Assembly (NCBI GenBank): GCA_031283745.1
Contig: JAITBH010000044.1
Coordinates: 1 to 42,170, forward strand
Length of the DNA stretch: 42,170 nucleotides
Direction of reading: 5' to 3'
Origin: Candidatus Ectomicrobium neotermitis
GTDB lineage: Bacteria > Elusimicrobiota > Endomicrobiia > Endomicrobiales > Endomicrobiaceae
The notes below the pieces were generated by a model. The model saw only the letters and a list, made by a program, of their open reading frames with translations, made no database searches and was not told the DNA's origin. Shown here piece after piece: positions 8,380-16,410 of the stretch. The position numbers were made by a program, and so were the translations under genes. Numbering within the stretch: the first letter of the stretch is position 1; each line of letters begins with the position of its first letter.

Positions 8380-9156
8380 TTCATCTCTCAACCGCTTAAA
8401 GTAGCGGTAAGTTCCTACTGTCAGTTTATCGCATGCTGCTTCGTCAGTGATGACGACAAGTTTTCTGTGGAGCTGTAGAGCAGTTGCGGGCCATGCTTGA
8501 GACACGGCACCCTCAACTAAGTGCTGCAAAGCCGATGCTTTCTTTTCCCCAGTAACCAATAAAAGCACTTCTTTGGTCTCTAAGATGGTTTGTATGCCCA
8601 TCGTCATTGCTGTTTTGGGGACTTTCTCCATATCGTTTTCAAAAAATCTTGAATTGGCTATTACTGTGTTTATATTGAGTTGTTTGTCGCGGGTATAAGA
8701 GGACAGTGACGAATACGGCTCATTAAAAGCGATATGTCCATTTTCACCAAGCCCCCCGATAAATAAATCTATCCCCCCGGCTTTCTTAATTTTGACCTCA
8801 TAATCTTGACCTTCCTTAACAGGATCAGCGGCATTGCCGTTTGGGATATTGATGTTTTCCTTTGCAATGTCTATGTGTCTAAAGAAATTCTTTTCCATAA
8901 AGGTGTGATAGCTTTCGGGGTGATCTTGGGGCAAACCGATGTATTCGTCAAGGTTAAAGGAGACGATGTTCTTAAAAGAAAGCTCCTTGTTTTTATAAAG
9001 TTCCACAAGACTTTTATACATATCCACTGCCGTTCCGCCTGTAGGCAAGCCAAGCACGAACTTCTTGTCAGCATTAGGTTTAGCCTCGATAATCCTTTCC
9101 TTTATAAAAAATGCAGCTAATCTTCCAATGCCCTTGTCAGAAATTATGAGTCTCAT
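8356..9156 (-). CDS. nagB: Glucosamine-6-phosphate deaminase
   Basis: Converts glucosamine 6-phosphate to fructose 6-phosphate and ammonia in the cytoplasm. It has 266 residues, the normal length. Motifs are LGLPTGGT near the start, FNLDEYIGL with the catalytic Asp, and GLGENGHIAFNEP with the ring-opening His. The ATG overlaps the stop of the upstream PTS gene (ATGA), so the two are translationally coupled. nagA is absent from the window, but the chitobiose genes further right (ChbG, the GH4 enzyme) would release glucosamine 6-phosphate directly, which gives NagB a substrate. Confidence 0.97.
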   Translation of the reverse strand: MRLIISDKGIGRLAAFFIKERIIEAKPNADKKFVLGLPTGGTAVDMYKSLVELYKNKELSFKNIVSFNLDEYIGLPQDHPESYHTFMEKNFFRHIDIAKENINIPNGNAADPVKEGQDYEVKIKKAGGIDLFIGGLGENGHIAFNEPYSSLSSYTRDKQLNINTVIANSRFFENDMEKVPKTAMTMGIQTILETKEVLLLVTGEKKASALQHLVEGAVSQAWPATALQLHRKLVVITDEAACDKLTVGTYRYFKRLRDEFSHLYAL

Positions 9157-10667
9157 ACTTTCTCCTTTTGCAAATTTTTTGCATCCAAAAACTTACGAAT
9201 TTTATCTCCAACTATTCTCACCTCAGAGCCGACTATTACCTGAACAATCCCTGCTTCATTTATCAAAACACCTTTTGCACCGAGCTTCCTGATAGCTATC
9301 TCATCGATGGGCTTACTGTCTGAGACTTCAAAGTTGATAGTAGTGGTTTCCATTTTCATACTGCGGATATTTTCTGTCCCGCCAAGAAAATCAACATACT
9401 TAGCAGCAGTCTCGAACTCTTTAGGAACATCATCAGGTATGGGAAATAGCTGGGGCTGGGCTTGTTGGGGTTCTTCGGGAACTTTTTCCTGAGCGGGAAT
9501 TGGCTCAACCTCAACAGGAACCTCAATTTTGTCATTGGTTTTGCCCTCTAAACCCTCATCGGCGCCTATAGTTCCAATGGTTTTAAGTTTCAACACATTT
9601 ATGCAAAACGAAAAAATGAAGAAATACAGAAAGAAAAAAAGCACGCCGACAGGAAAAAATCGGAGCGGATGAGATGACAATCTGATGCCTTCTATATAGT
9701 CGAGCAGTCCGGGTGCATAGGCATAGCCCAAAATGACATCAAAAAATCTCATGATCGGCCCAGCCAAAGCACTTAAAAAAGCGTAGACGATGTAGAGAGG
9801 GAATGAAAAGAACATAAAAGTAAATTCCAGCGGCGCAGAGATGCCTGTCAGGAAGGAAACGGCTGCCGTTAAACCCATAATCGAGCGAACTATCTTTTTG
9901 TTTTTGTCTTTTGCTGTCCAGATTATCGCTAAGGCGCAGCCGGCAGCACCAAAGGTTGCGGTCGGGAAACCTCCACTCATAAAAATACCAGAACCTTGAG
10001 TTCTGGTAAAGTAGTTCAATGAATCGTTTTGGATTATAGTTCCGAAAGCGGAAGCAAAGTCCGCACTGTTTGGCAAGATCATCGGGCTTATCGGCTGGCT
10101 TAGACCAAAGGGCATAAGCAATTTATTAAAAAACTCAAAACCAAATAGCCCCAAGTTGTTCATGCCTGTTAGCCAAATGGCAAATTTTTCTATTGAACTC
10201 TCAAGCCCGCTCCAAAATATGCTGAAAAATATGGACAAAAACATTGAGACGACTGTCATCACTATCAAAACCACGCCCTCATGACCAATAAACTTCAAAT
10301 TTTTGGGTAAGCTAATACTGATATACCTATTATGGATGTAGCCCGAAACGCATCCGATGACAAGACCAGCAAAAATTCCCATATGGGCATCGGCAGATAG
10401 AACGGTCAAGCCCTTGGTGAAAACAAAATAGCCAATCAAAGCAGTCAGGGCAGCCCCGCTTTGGTTTTTAGTTAAGGATAGAGATATTGAGATTGCAAAA
10501 ATGACCGGCAGGTAGGTGAAAAAAACTCCGCAGATTTGGACTATGTATGGTAGGTCTAAGATATCGGTTTGGGAAATTCGTAGGAAAAAAGAGGCGATGG
10601 ATAAAAGCAGGACAGACAAAATTAAAGATTGATTGACTGTTGTGAAAAAATGAGACAAAAATTTCAT
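9153..10667 (-). CDS. Glucose-superfamily PTS EIIC with degenerate EIIB domain
   Basis: A 504-residue protein with an EIIC-type membrane domain (about residues 1-365, roughly ten hydrophobic segments). A Pro/Glu-rich linker follows (EVEPIPAQEKVPEEPQQAQP region), then an EIIB-like domain (421-504). The EIIC part keeps the family layout, for example FMSGGFPTATFGAAG and FLTGISAPLEF, but the usual GITEP motif is GISAP (Glu to Ala at 278) and the usual GLHH is GLSQ near 188-191. In the EIIB part the usual NITNLDACITRL reads NIRSMKMETTTI, so the phosphocysteine is a Glu (residue 440, codon GAA at 9350-9348). It should therefore not phosphorylate in cis. The start chosen is the ATG after TTGAGGG; upstream codons overlap a terminator. 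It is coupled to nagB, so an amino sugar is a reasonable but unproven substrate. Confidence 0.85.
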   Translation of the reverse strand: MKFLSHFFTTVNQSLILSVLLLSIASFFLRISQTDILDLPYIVQICGVFFTYLPVIFAISISLSLTKNQSGAALTALIGYFVFTKGLTVLSADAHMGIFAGLVIGCVSGYIHNRYISISLPKNLKFIGHEGVVLIVMTVVSMFLSIFFSIFWSGLESSIEKFAIWLTGMNNLGLFGFEFFNKLLMPFGLSQPISPMILPNSADFASAFGTIIQNDSLNYFTRTQGSGIFMSGGFPTATFGAAGCALAIIWTAKDKNKKIVRSIMGLTAAVSFLTGISAPLEFTFMFFSFPLYIVYAFLSALAGPIMRFFDVILGYAYAPGLLDYIEGIRLSSHPLRFFPVGVLFFFLYFFIFSFCINVLKLKTIGTIGADEGLEGKTNDKIEVPVEVEPIPAQEKVPEEPQQAQPQLFPIPDDVPKEFETAAKYVDFLGGTENIRSMKMETTTINFEVSDSKPIDEIAIRKLGAKGVLINEAGIVQVIVGSEVRIVGDKIRKFLDAKNLQKEKV

Positions 10668-10737
10668 TACTTTACCCTCAAGTCTAATGGCTTTTCTTGT
10701 TTGTGTGAGGCGAATGTTACCTTTTTCAAGACAAAAT

Positions 10738-10778
10738 GAAAAACCTCTCCGCCCATAAGAAAAAAACTGACGGAGAGG
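10738..10778 (-). terminator. Intrinsic terminator after the SPFH gene
   Basis: CCTCTCCG and CGGAGAGG pair over a 19-base loop and are followed on the minus strand by TTTTT. It lies about 20 bases after the SPFH stop and about 70 bases before the start of the PTS gene. The large loop makes it weaker than the other terminators here. Confidence 0.65.
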
Positions 10779-10796
10779 CATCAATAAAAAACATCT

Positions 10797-11603
10797 CTAA
10801 TTTCTTAAATCAACGATGAAATTTGCGTTGCTCCCCGCCATAGTTTTTGGAAGTTCTCCATTCCACTTTGCTATCCAAGCCAAAGAAACGGAATCTCTTG
10901 ATGCCGACTGGGCTAACAATCTCTGACGTTCTGCCTCACCCTCTGCTTCTAAGATGGCTGCCTTTTTTTCTTGCTCAGCCTGCATCATTTTATATTCGGC
11001 AGTTTTAACTTTCTGTGCTTCAATCATTTTCGTTTCGACTGCATCATTAAATGCCTGCTTGAAATCAATATCTTTAATGTTTACCGCTTCGATGGCTATA
11101 TTGTATTGCCTGAGGTTATCTTTGAGCTTTGTCTCGATGACTGCCCGCAAATTGTCGCGCTGCTCAAGCATTTCTTCGGCATTGTATTGGGCTATTGCAG
11201 ACTTTGCACTCTCATAAATGGCTGGTTCAAGCACCCTTGTGACATATTGCTGACCTACATTTATGTGCAGCTTGTTGACATCCTCATAAACAGGTCTGAA
11301 ATTTACTTGCAATTCAAGGGTAATTTCTTGCAAATCCCTGCTTGCACCTACTGTCGACTCGTCCCAGAGTTGGGTTTTGACATTATAAATGTAGATTCTG
11401 TCCAAAAAAGGCCTCTTGAAATGGTATCCCGGCTCGATGGACTTAGTATTTCCTGTCACGGTATCCACTTTTACCCCAATCTCGCCCGGTGCTATCGCAT
11501 AAAATGATCCCCAGATGACAATTCCCGCCAAAATAATCAGGGCAATGACCACATAAGCCCCTTTTTTCCCCTTTACAGCATTAACATCAATGACACTTGC
11601 CAT
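10797..11603 (-). CDS. SPFH/prohibitin-family membrane protein
   Basis: A 268-residue protein with one N-terminal membrane segment (residues about 15-35, AYVVIALIILAGIVIWGSFY), then a band-7/prohibitin domain starting with YAIAPGEIGVKV. A long charged helical region near 170-235 is rich in Glu, Lys and Ala (MMQAEQEKKAAILEAEGEAE), as in HflC, prohibitins and stomatins. Such proteins form membrane rings that organise proteases or lipid domains. The start is the ATG after AAAGGAGG; an upstream extension has no ribosome site. It is divergent from pgi and followed by a terminator, so it is probably a single-gene transcript. No HflK partner or NfeD protein is seen nearby, so its partner is unknown. 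Confidence 0.88.
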   Translation of the reverse strand: MASVIDVNAVKGKKGAYVVIALIILAGIVIWGSFYAIAPGEIGVKVDTVTGNTKSIEPGYHFKRPFLDRIYIYNVKTQLWDESTVGASRDLQEITLELQVNFRPVYEDVNKLHINVGQQYVTRVLEPAIYESAKSAIAQYNAEEMLEQRDNLRAVIETKLKDNLRQYNIAIEAVNIKDIDFKQAFNDAVETKMIEAQKVKTAEYKMMQAEQEKKAAILEAEGEAERQRLLAQSASRDSVSLAWIAKWNGELPKTMAGSNANFIVDLRN

Positions 11604-11639
11604 AGTAAATCCTCCTTTGTCGATTTCAATATTAAAAGT

Positions 11640-11672
11640 ATTATAATTCATTTGCCTCTCAAAGAGGCAAAT
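11640..11672. promoter_or_regulatory. TATAAT and 10-bp palindrome in the divergent SPFH/pgi interval
   Basis: ATTTGCCTCT and AGAGGCAAAT form a perfect 10-bp palindrome with a 3-base centre (11650-11672). Beside it lies ATTATAAT, which gives TATAAT on both strands. For the SPFH gene, TTGCCT inside the palindrome could serve as a -35 box at 19 bases from TATAAT, so a protein bound to the palindrome would block the promoter. It may instead be an RNA hairpin in the pgi leader. The operator role is inference. Confidence 0.45.
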
Positions 11673-11702
11673 AAAAGGATTTTTTTTGCTTAGGAGGAGT
11701 AA

Positions 11703-13355
11703 ATGAACACATCAAACACCGTGCAATCGTCGGCTTGGAAGGCTTTGGCTGCATATAAAGAGAAGGTCAAGGGCATAAAACTACAGGAATTGTTAAAAAA
11801 TAGCGGTCGTTTTAAGGAATTTTCAATAAAAGATGATCAAATAGGCATAACTTTCGACTTTTCTAAAAATCTCATTGATAAAGAGGGCTTTGACCTGCTC
11901 ATAAATCTCGCAAAAGAGGCAGGTATCAGGGAATATGCCCAGAAAATGGTTAGCGGTGAAAAGATAAATTGGACAGAAAAGCGGGCAGTTTTGCACACAG
12001 CCCTAAGAAATACGGACAGCAGGCCGGTTTTTGTAGATGGAACAGATGTGATGCCCCAGATAAATGCCGTTTTGAAAAAAATGGAGAGATTTAGCGAGGA
12101 CTTGAGAGCGGGAAAGTGGAAAGGGGCAACAGGCAAAAAGATAAGCGATATAGTTAATATAGGTATAGGGGGGTCGGATTTAGGCCCGAAAATGGTTTGT
12201 GAGGCTTTGAAATTTTATGCAGACGGGCCGAAAGCCCATTTTGTGTCTAATGTAGATGGTGCTGATATATATGAAACCCTTAAAGAACTAAACCCTGAGA
12301 CGACTTTGTTTATGGTTGCCTCAAAAACCTTCACAACTCTTGAAACTATCTCAAATGCCCTAACTGCCCGCCAATGGCTTACCGATAAGCTTAGCAAAGA
12401 TGCTGTCGCAAAACATTTCGTTGCACTGTCAACCAATACAAAGAAGGTTATGGAGTTCGGAATTGACAAAGAGAATATGTTTGAGTTCTGGGATTTTGTC
12501 GGAGGACGATATTCTCTTTGGTCTGCCATTGGTTTGCCTATAGCCTGCAGTATAGGTTTTAAGGGTTTTAGAGCACTTTTAGACGGAGCAAACTATATCG
12601 ACAAATACTTTGTGAGCAGCCCTTATGAAAAAAACATACCCGTTATCATGGCTTTGCTGGGTGTTTGGTATAACAATTTCTGGGGTGCACAGAGTTATGC
12701 GGTTTTGCCCTATAGCCAATACCTAAACAAGTTCCCATCTTTCTTGCAGCAGGGTGATATGGAAAGCAATGGCAAAACAGTTGACGCTGACGGAAAGAGA
12801 GTCACTTATGAGACCGGCCCGATAATTTGGGGCGAGCCGGGAACAAATGGCCAGCACTCTTTTTATCAGCTGATACATCAAGGCACGAAATTTATCCCTG
12901 CCGATTTCATTGGTTTTTCTAACCCCCCGCAAAAAGACAGTGGAAACCATCACGAGAAGTTGATGGCAAATTTCTTCGCTCAGCCAGAGGCTTTGGCTTT
13001 TGGGCTGACAAAAGAGCAGGTTGCTACAAACCTTGCAAAAAGCCAAATGACGCAAGAGGAGATTGATAACTTGGCGCCTTATAAGGTTTTTGAGGGCAAT
13101 AAGCCGACAAATTCCATCTTGATTAAAGAGCTTACGCCGACAACTTTGGGTGCTTTGATTGCCATTTATGAACACAAAATTTTCTCGCAGGGTGTCATTT
13201 GGAGAGTAAACAGCTTTGATCAGTGGGGAGTTGAGCTTGGGAAGGTTTTGGCAAATATCATCTTGCCCGAACTTACTGAGGGAAAAACTTTCCCCCACGA
13301 CTGCTCGACGCAAGGTTTGATTGAGGATTTCAATAAATCAAGAATAAAAAAATAG
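11703..13355 (+). CDS. pgi: Glucose-6-phosphate isomerase
   Basis: Interconverts glucose 6-phosphate and fructose 6-phosphate. It has 550 residues, the normal size for the long bacterial form. Clear family signatures are NIGIGGSDLGP near 155, FWDFVGGRYSLWSAIGLP, GEPGTNGQHSFYQLIHQGT and the C-terminal SFDQWGVELGK. The ATG follows TTAGGAGGAG. It is one of only two genes on the plus strand and heads a two-gene unit with mgsA, nine bases apart, ending at a bidirectional terminator. Its direction against the rest of the window suggests independent control, perhaps through the palindrome in the divergent interval. Confidence 0.98.
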   Translation: MNTSNTVQSSAWKALAAYKEKVKGIKLQELLKNSGRFKEFSIKDDQIGITFDFSKNLIDKEGFDLLINLAKEAGIREYAQKMVSGEKINWTEKRAVLHTALRNTDSRPVFVDGTDVMPQINAVLKKMERFSEDLRAGKWKGATGKKISDIVNIGIGGSDLGPKMVCEALKFYADGPKAHFVSNVDGADIYETLKELNPETTLFMVASKTFTTLETISNALTARQWLTDKLSKDAVAKHFVALSTNTKKVMEFGIDKENMFEFWDFVGGRYSLWSAIGLPIACSIGFKGFRALLDGANYIDKYFVSSPYEKNIPVIMALLGVWYNNFWGAQSYAVLPYSQYLNKFPSFLQQGDMESNGKTVDADGKRVTYETGPIIWGEPGTNGQHSFYQLIHQGTKFIPADFIGFSNPPQKDSGNHHEKLMANFFAQPEALAFGLTKEQVATNLAKSQMTQEEIDNLAPYKVFEGNKPTNSILIKELTPTTLGALIAIYEHKIFSQGVIWRVNSFDQWGVELGKVLANIILPELTEGKTFPHDCSTQGLIEDFNKSRIKK

Positions 13356-13363
13356 GAGGAGTT

Positions 13364-13825
13364 ATGTTAAAGAAAAAAACCATTGGGCTGATTGCTCATG
13401 ATGCTTGCAAAAAGGATATGGTCGACTGGGTTGCTTATAATGCTAAACGGTTAGCCGCACACAACTTGATATGCACGGGGACAACTGGAGGGCTTATTCA
13501 AGATTATTACAATAAGAAACATCCCGAACTAAAAGTTGAGGTCAAGAGATTAAAGTCAGGCCCGCTTGGCGGAGATCAACAAATGGGTGCTTTGATAGCG
13601 GGGGATCAGATACAGATTTTGGTGTTCTTTACGGATCCGATGACAATGCAGCCCCATGATGTGGATGTAAAAGCGTTGATACGGTTATCGACAATTGAAA
13701 ATATCGTTGTTGCCTGCACAAGGGCTTCGGCGGACTTTATTATTTCGTCAAACTTATTTGACTCTGAGTATAAAGCCATCAAAAAGTCTCATGATGACTA
13801 TACTCACCGCAATATCTCCGACTAA
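13364..13825 (+). CDS. mgsA: Methylglyoxal synthase
   Basis: Converts dihydroxyacetone phosphate to methylglyoxal and phosphate, a bypass that relieves build-up of sugar phosphates. It has 153 residues, as in Escherichia coli. The catalytic Asp falls at residue 71 in SGPLGGDQQ, and His 98 in PHDVDV; IGLIAHDACK at the start and the TGTTGG phosphate loop also match. The ATG follows TAGGAGG. Pairing with pgi, and with the glycerol and dihydroxyacetone genes on the other strand that feed DHAP, fits an overflow role. Confidence 0.97.
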   Translation: MLKKKTIGLIAHDACKKDMVDWVAYNAKRLAAHNLICTGTTGGLIQDYYNKKHPELKVEVKRLKSGPLGGDQQMGALIAGDQIQILVFFTDPMTMQPHDVDVKALIRLSTIENIVVACTRASADFIISSNLFDSEYKAIKKSHDDYTHRNISD

Positions 13826-13852
13826 TAAACAAGCACTTAAATCACCTGTAAA

Positions 13853-13895
13853 CAAAAAAAACAGCCTCCGCTAATGCGAGAGGCTGTTTTTTTTG
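13853..13895. terminator. Bidirectional intrinsic terminator between mgsA and the EIIA gene
   Basis: ACAGCCTC and GAGGCTGT, with an inner CGC/GCG pairing, form the stem, flanked by A-run on the left and T8 on the right. It therefore ends both the converging pgi-mgsA transcript and the leftward chb transcript. Confidence 0.9.
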
Positions 13896-13917
13896 CGTCG
13901 ATAGATGAAAGAGAGTT

Positions 13918-14241
13918 CTATTTCTTTGCGTAAATCTGTTTGTAGAGATCCACAAACTCTTGCGACAAAGTTTTGAACATATCTGCCATCATAACCTGAT
14001 CCTCAGCGTGGATTAAGATAAGTGAGGTTTTTAACCCTTCGGTAGACATCTCTTTTTGAATAAGGGAAGCGTGAATTTTGTGACCTTCAACGAATATCTT
14101 ATTGCCCTCGTCAATCATTTCATTTGCTCTATCGAAGTTCCCCTGCTTTGCTTCCTGAATTGCTCCGATATAAGAAGATTTTGCTGTACCTACAGACGAG
14201 ATAATTCCAAAAATTTGTTCCTCCAACTCTTCATCAGCCAT
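13918..14241 (-). CDS. chbA: PTS lactose/cellobiose-family EIIA
   Basis: Cytoplasmic phosphocarrier of 107 residues that takes phosphate from HPr and passes it to an EIIB of the same family. The all-helical lac-family EIIA pattern is clear: GTAKSSYIGAIQEAKQG in helix 1 and SLILIHAEDQVMMA with the phosphorylated His at 78. The ATG follows AGGAGG. It is the last gene of the chb-like block, about 50 bases after the GH4 glycosidase. A matching EIIB is not found in the window. Confidence 0.95.
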   Translation of the reverse strand: MADEELEEQIFGIISSVGTAKSSYIGAIQEAKQGNFDRANEMIDEGNKIFVEGHKIHASLIQKEMSTEGLKTSLILIHAEDQVMMADMFKTLSQEFVDLYKQIYAKK

Positions 14242-14291
14242 TTTGAGCCTCCTGTTTTTATATTCAACACAAAATATAAAATTTCGTATCG

Positions 14292-15635
14292 TTATTTTTG
14301 TTTGAAGTAGCTTTGAAACTGCGGCAAATACTTCTTGTGGGCAACCATAAGTTCGTCAACGATTTTTTTTGCGACGGCCTCATTAGGGGTGAGTGGATTT
14401 ATAGCCAAAGCTAAAACTGCTTTTTCATAGCTCCCCTCAACTGCTGCCTCAACTGTCAACCTTTCAAAAGACTTTATCTGCGATACAAGTCCGTTTACTG
14501 CGATTGGCAATTTGCCCATTTGCAACGGAAAAGGACCTTGTTTAGTGATAACAGAACTCACCTCAACAACACTGTCGTCATCGATGTTTTCTATCGCCCC
14601 ATTGTTTACAGTGTCGACGGGCTGAATATCCCGCGTGTCATTGTAGAGCGAATTTATCAGCCTGCAGGCAGCTTCGCTATAAAATGCACCGCCCCGCTGG
14701 GACAACTCTTGAGGTTTGATGTCGAGGTTTTTGTCGGCATAAATTTCAAAGAGTTTTTTCTCGATTTTTTGCACTGCTTGCGAGCGGATATTTCCCTTCT
14801 CAAATTCCTCCAGCTCATTTTTTAACATCGTTGAGGTGTGATAATAATAATTGTGATAAGGGCAACAGATCACTCCAAGCGTCTTATAAAACTCTTTGGT
14901 GTAGCTTATGCTCATCACATTTTTGACTGAAAGATCTTTATTTTTTTCCGGGTCAAGCAAAACATCGATTGTCTTTTGTGTGAAATCAACTCCGTCGACA
15001 TAAACATGCAGCCCGTAAACCAAATGATTGAGGCCGGCAAAATCAACTCTGACCCTGCTTGGCTCAACCCCAAAGATTTGTGCTATTGTCCGCTCAATAT
15101 GGATAGGCACATTGCATAGCCCTATCACTTTTCTTTTGTCGAGCTTGCCATAACGGACAAGGGCTTCTGTGATTATGCCTGAGGGATTTGTGAAATTTAT
15201 CAGAAAAGCATTTGGGCAAAGTTTTTCCATTTTTGAGGCTATGTCTAAGATGACGGGAACAGTTCTAAGCGCCTTAAAAAGTCCTCCTGCACCATTGGTT
15301 TCTTGCCCGATAACGCCATGGCGGAGCGGAATTGTTTCGTCAAGCTCTCTTGCAGCAAGAAAACCGACACGAATTTGCGTGGTAACAAAATCAGCATCCT
15401 TTAATGCCTCCTCAAGATTTAAGGTCAAGTGAATTTTTATCGGCACTCCTGCTTTTTCGACCATTCTTTTTGCAAGACTGCCCACAATTTTCAATTTCTT
15501 TTCCCCTTCCTTGATATCAGAAAGCCAAATATCGGTAACAGGAAATGTCTTTTGGCGTTTAATAAAACCTTCCACCAATTCAGGTGTATAGCTTGACCCC
15601 CCTCCGATCGTGCATATTTTTAGTTTTTGCCTCAT
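14292..15635 (-). CDS. chbF: GH4 6-phospho-beta-glucosidase / diacetylchitobiose-6-phosphate hydrolase
   Basis: NAD- and Mn-dependent glycosidase of family GH4 that cleaves phosphorylated disaccharides such as cellobiose or chitobiose 6-phosphate in the cytoplasm. It has 447 residues. The N-terminal NAD loop is ICTIGGGSSYTPELVEG; INFTNPSGIITEA and GLCNVPIH supply the metal-site Asn and Cys, and GQETNGAGG is present. The ATG follows AAAGGAG. It lies 19 bases behind chbG and before the EIIA gene, as in chitobiose operons. Since ChbG is encoded next to it, chitobiose is a likely substrate, but cellobiose remains possible. Confidence 0.93.
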   Translation of the reverse strand: MRQKLKICTIGGGSSYTPELVEGFIKRQKTFPVTDIWLSDIKEGEKKLKIVGSLAKRMVEKAGVPIKIHLTLNLEEALKDADFVTTQIRVGFLAARELDETIPLRHGVIGQETNGAGGLFKALRTVPVILDIASKMEKLCPNAFLINFTNPSGIITEALVRYGKLDKRKVIGLCNVPIHIERTIAQIFGVEPSRVRVDFAGLNHLVYGLHVYVDGVDFTQKTIDVLLDPEKNKDLSVKNVMSISYTKEFYKTLGVICCPYHNYYYHTSTMLKNELEEFEKGNIRSQAVQKIEKKLFEIYADKNLDIKPQELSQRGGAFYSEAACRLINSLYNDTRDIQPVDTVNNGAIENIDDDSVVEVSSVITKQGPFPLQMGKLPIAVNGLVSQIKSFERLTVEAAVEGSYEKAVLALAINPLTPNEAVAKKIVDELMVAHKKYLPQFQSYFKQK

Positions 15636-15654
15636 TGCAAATTCTCCTTTTAGC

Positions 15655-16410
15655 CTATGTACAAGCAGTGAAATTTATAAGTTCGATGTTCTGCTGCTGA
15701 ATATAATCTTTGATCTGCGGGCTCGTTAAAATATCAAGTTCTTGGGTGCGTGCGACAGTGTATGAACTCATAATGACAAGTGTTTGGTCTATATAAGCGG
15801 GGTGAACCATCAACTCAAGGCTCTCCGCACCTTTGTATTTTTCTAAAAGTGCAATTAAGTCGTCAGCTTTGAGATTTAGCCCATAAAAATCCAAAGAAAA
15901 ATAATCAGTTGAACGAAGCCCGGTGTAATTTTTTGCAAAGGGTTCTTTTTTGCCGATGCGGATTGGGAGATTGTTTTCGTCGGCAAGTTTTTTGACTACC
16001 TCAAAAGCCCCTTTTTGCAGATGGAAATGATGATGGCTGTCAAAGTGGGTAGGGTTTATGCCGGTAGATAGAACTTGTTTTAGCTGAGCCCGTAGTTCGG
16101 TTTCCATCTCGGCAAAGTCAATTTGATTGTTTTTTAGGCGATTGAAAAATTCTCCCTGATTAAAAAAATCGCCATTTTTATCGGTCAAAGTTTTTTTAGC
16201 ACCGTCAATGGCTTTTCCGCTCGTCATGACAAAATGAATGCCGACGCCAAGCCCAGTGTATTCATTAGACAAAGCGGCGGCATTTATAAAACCTGTCATA
16301 TTGCTCATTATTGTCGTTGAACGAACAATCCCATCGGTGAAAGCTTTAACCACGCCCAAATTCACTGCTTTTGACAAACCGAAATCGTCTGCGTTGACTA
16401 TTAATTTCAT
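15655..16410 (-). CDS. chbG: ChbG/YdjC-family chitooligosaccharide deacetylase
   Basis: Carbohydrate deacetylase of 251 residues that removes one acetyl group from chitobiose 6-phosphate so that ChbF can cut it. Seen here: NADDFGLS at residues 6-13, with metal-binding Asp; HFDSHHHFHLQ near 123-133, with metal His residues; and LMVHPAYID near the end. The ATG overlaps the stop of the EIIC gene by four bases (ATGA), so translation is coupled. Its presence points to chitin fragments as a substrate of this operon and links it to nagB. Confidence 0.95.
   Translation of the reverse strand: MKLIVNADDFGLSKAVNLGVVKAFTDGIVRSTTIMSNMTGFINAAALSNEYTGLGVGIHFVMTSGKAIDGAKKTLTDKNGDFFNQGEFFNRLKNNQIDFAEMETELRAQLKQVLSTGINPTHFDSHHHFHLQKGAFEVVKKLADENNLPIRIGKKEPFAKNYTGLRSTDYFSLDFYGLNLKADDLIALLEKYKGAESLELMVHPAYIDQTLVIMSSYTVARTQELDILTSPQIKDYIQQQNIELINFTACT

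Noticed and set aside
10971..11507. Rightward open frame of 178 codons opposite the SPFH gene
   Set aside because: It lies wholly antisense to a clear SPFH protein, has no ribosome site, and its translation shows no domain.
12723..13313. Leftward open frame of 196 codons opposite pgi
   Set aside because: Antisense shadow of a well-conserved isomerase; no family features in the translation.
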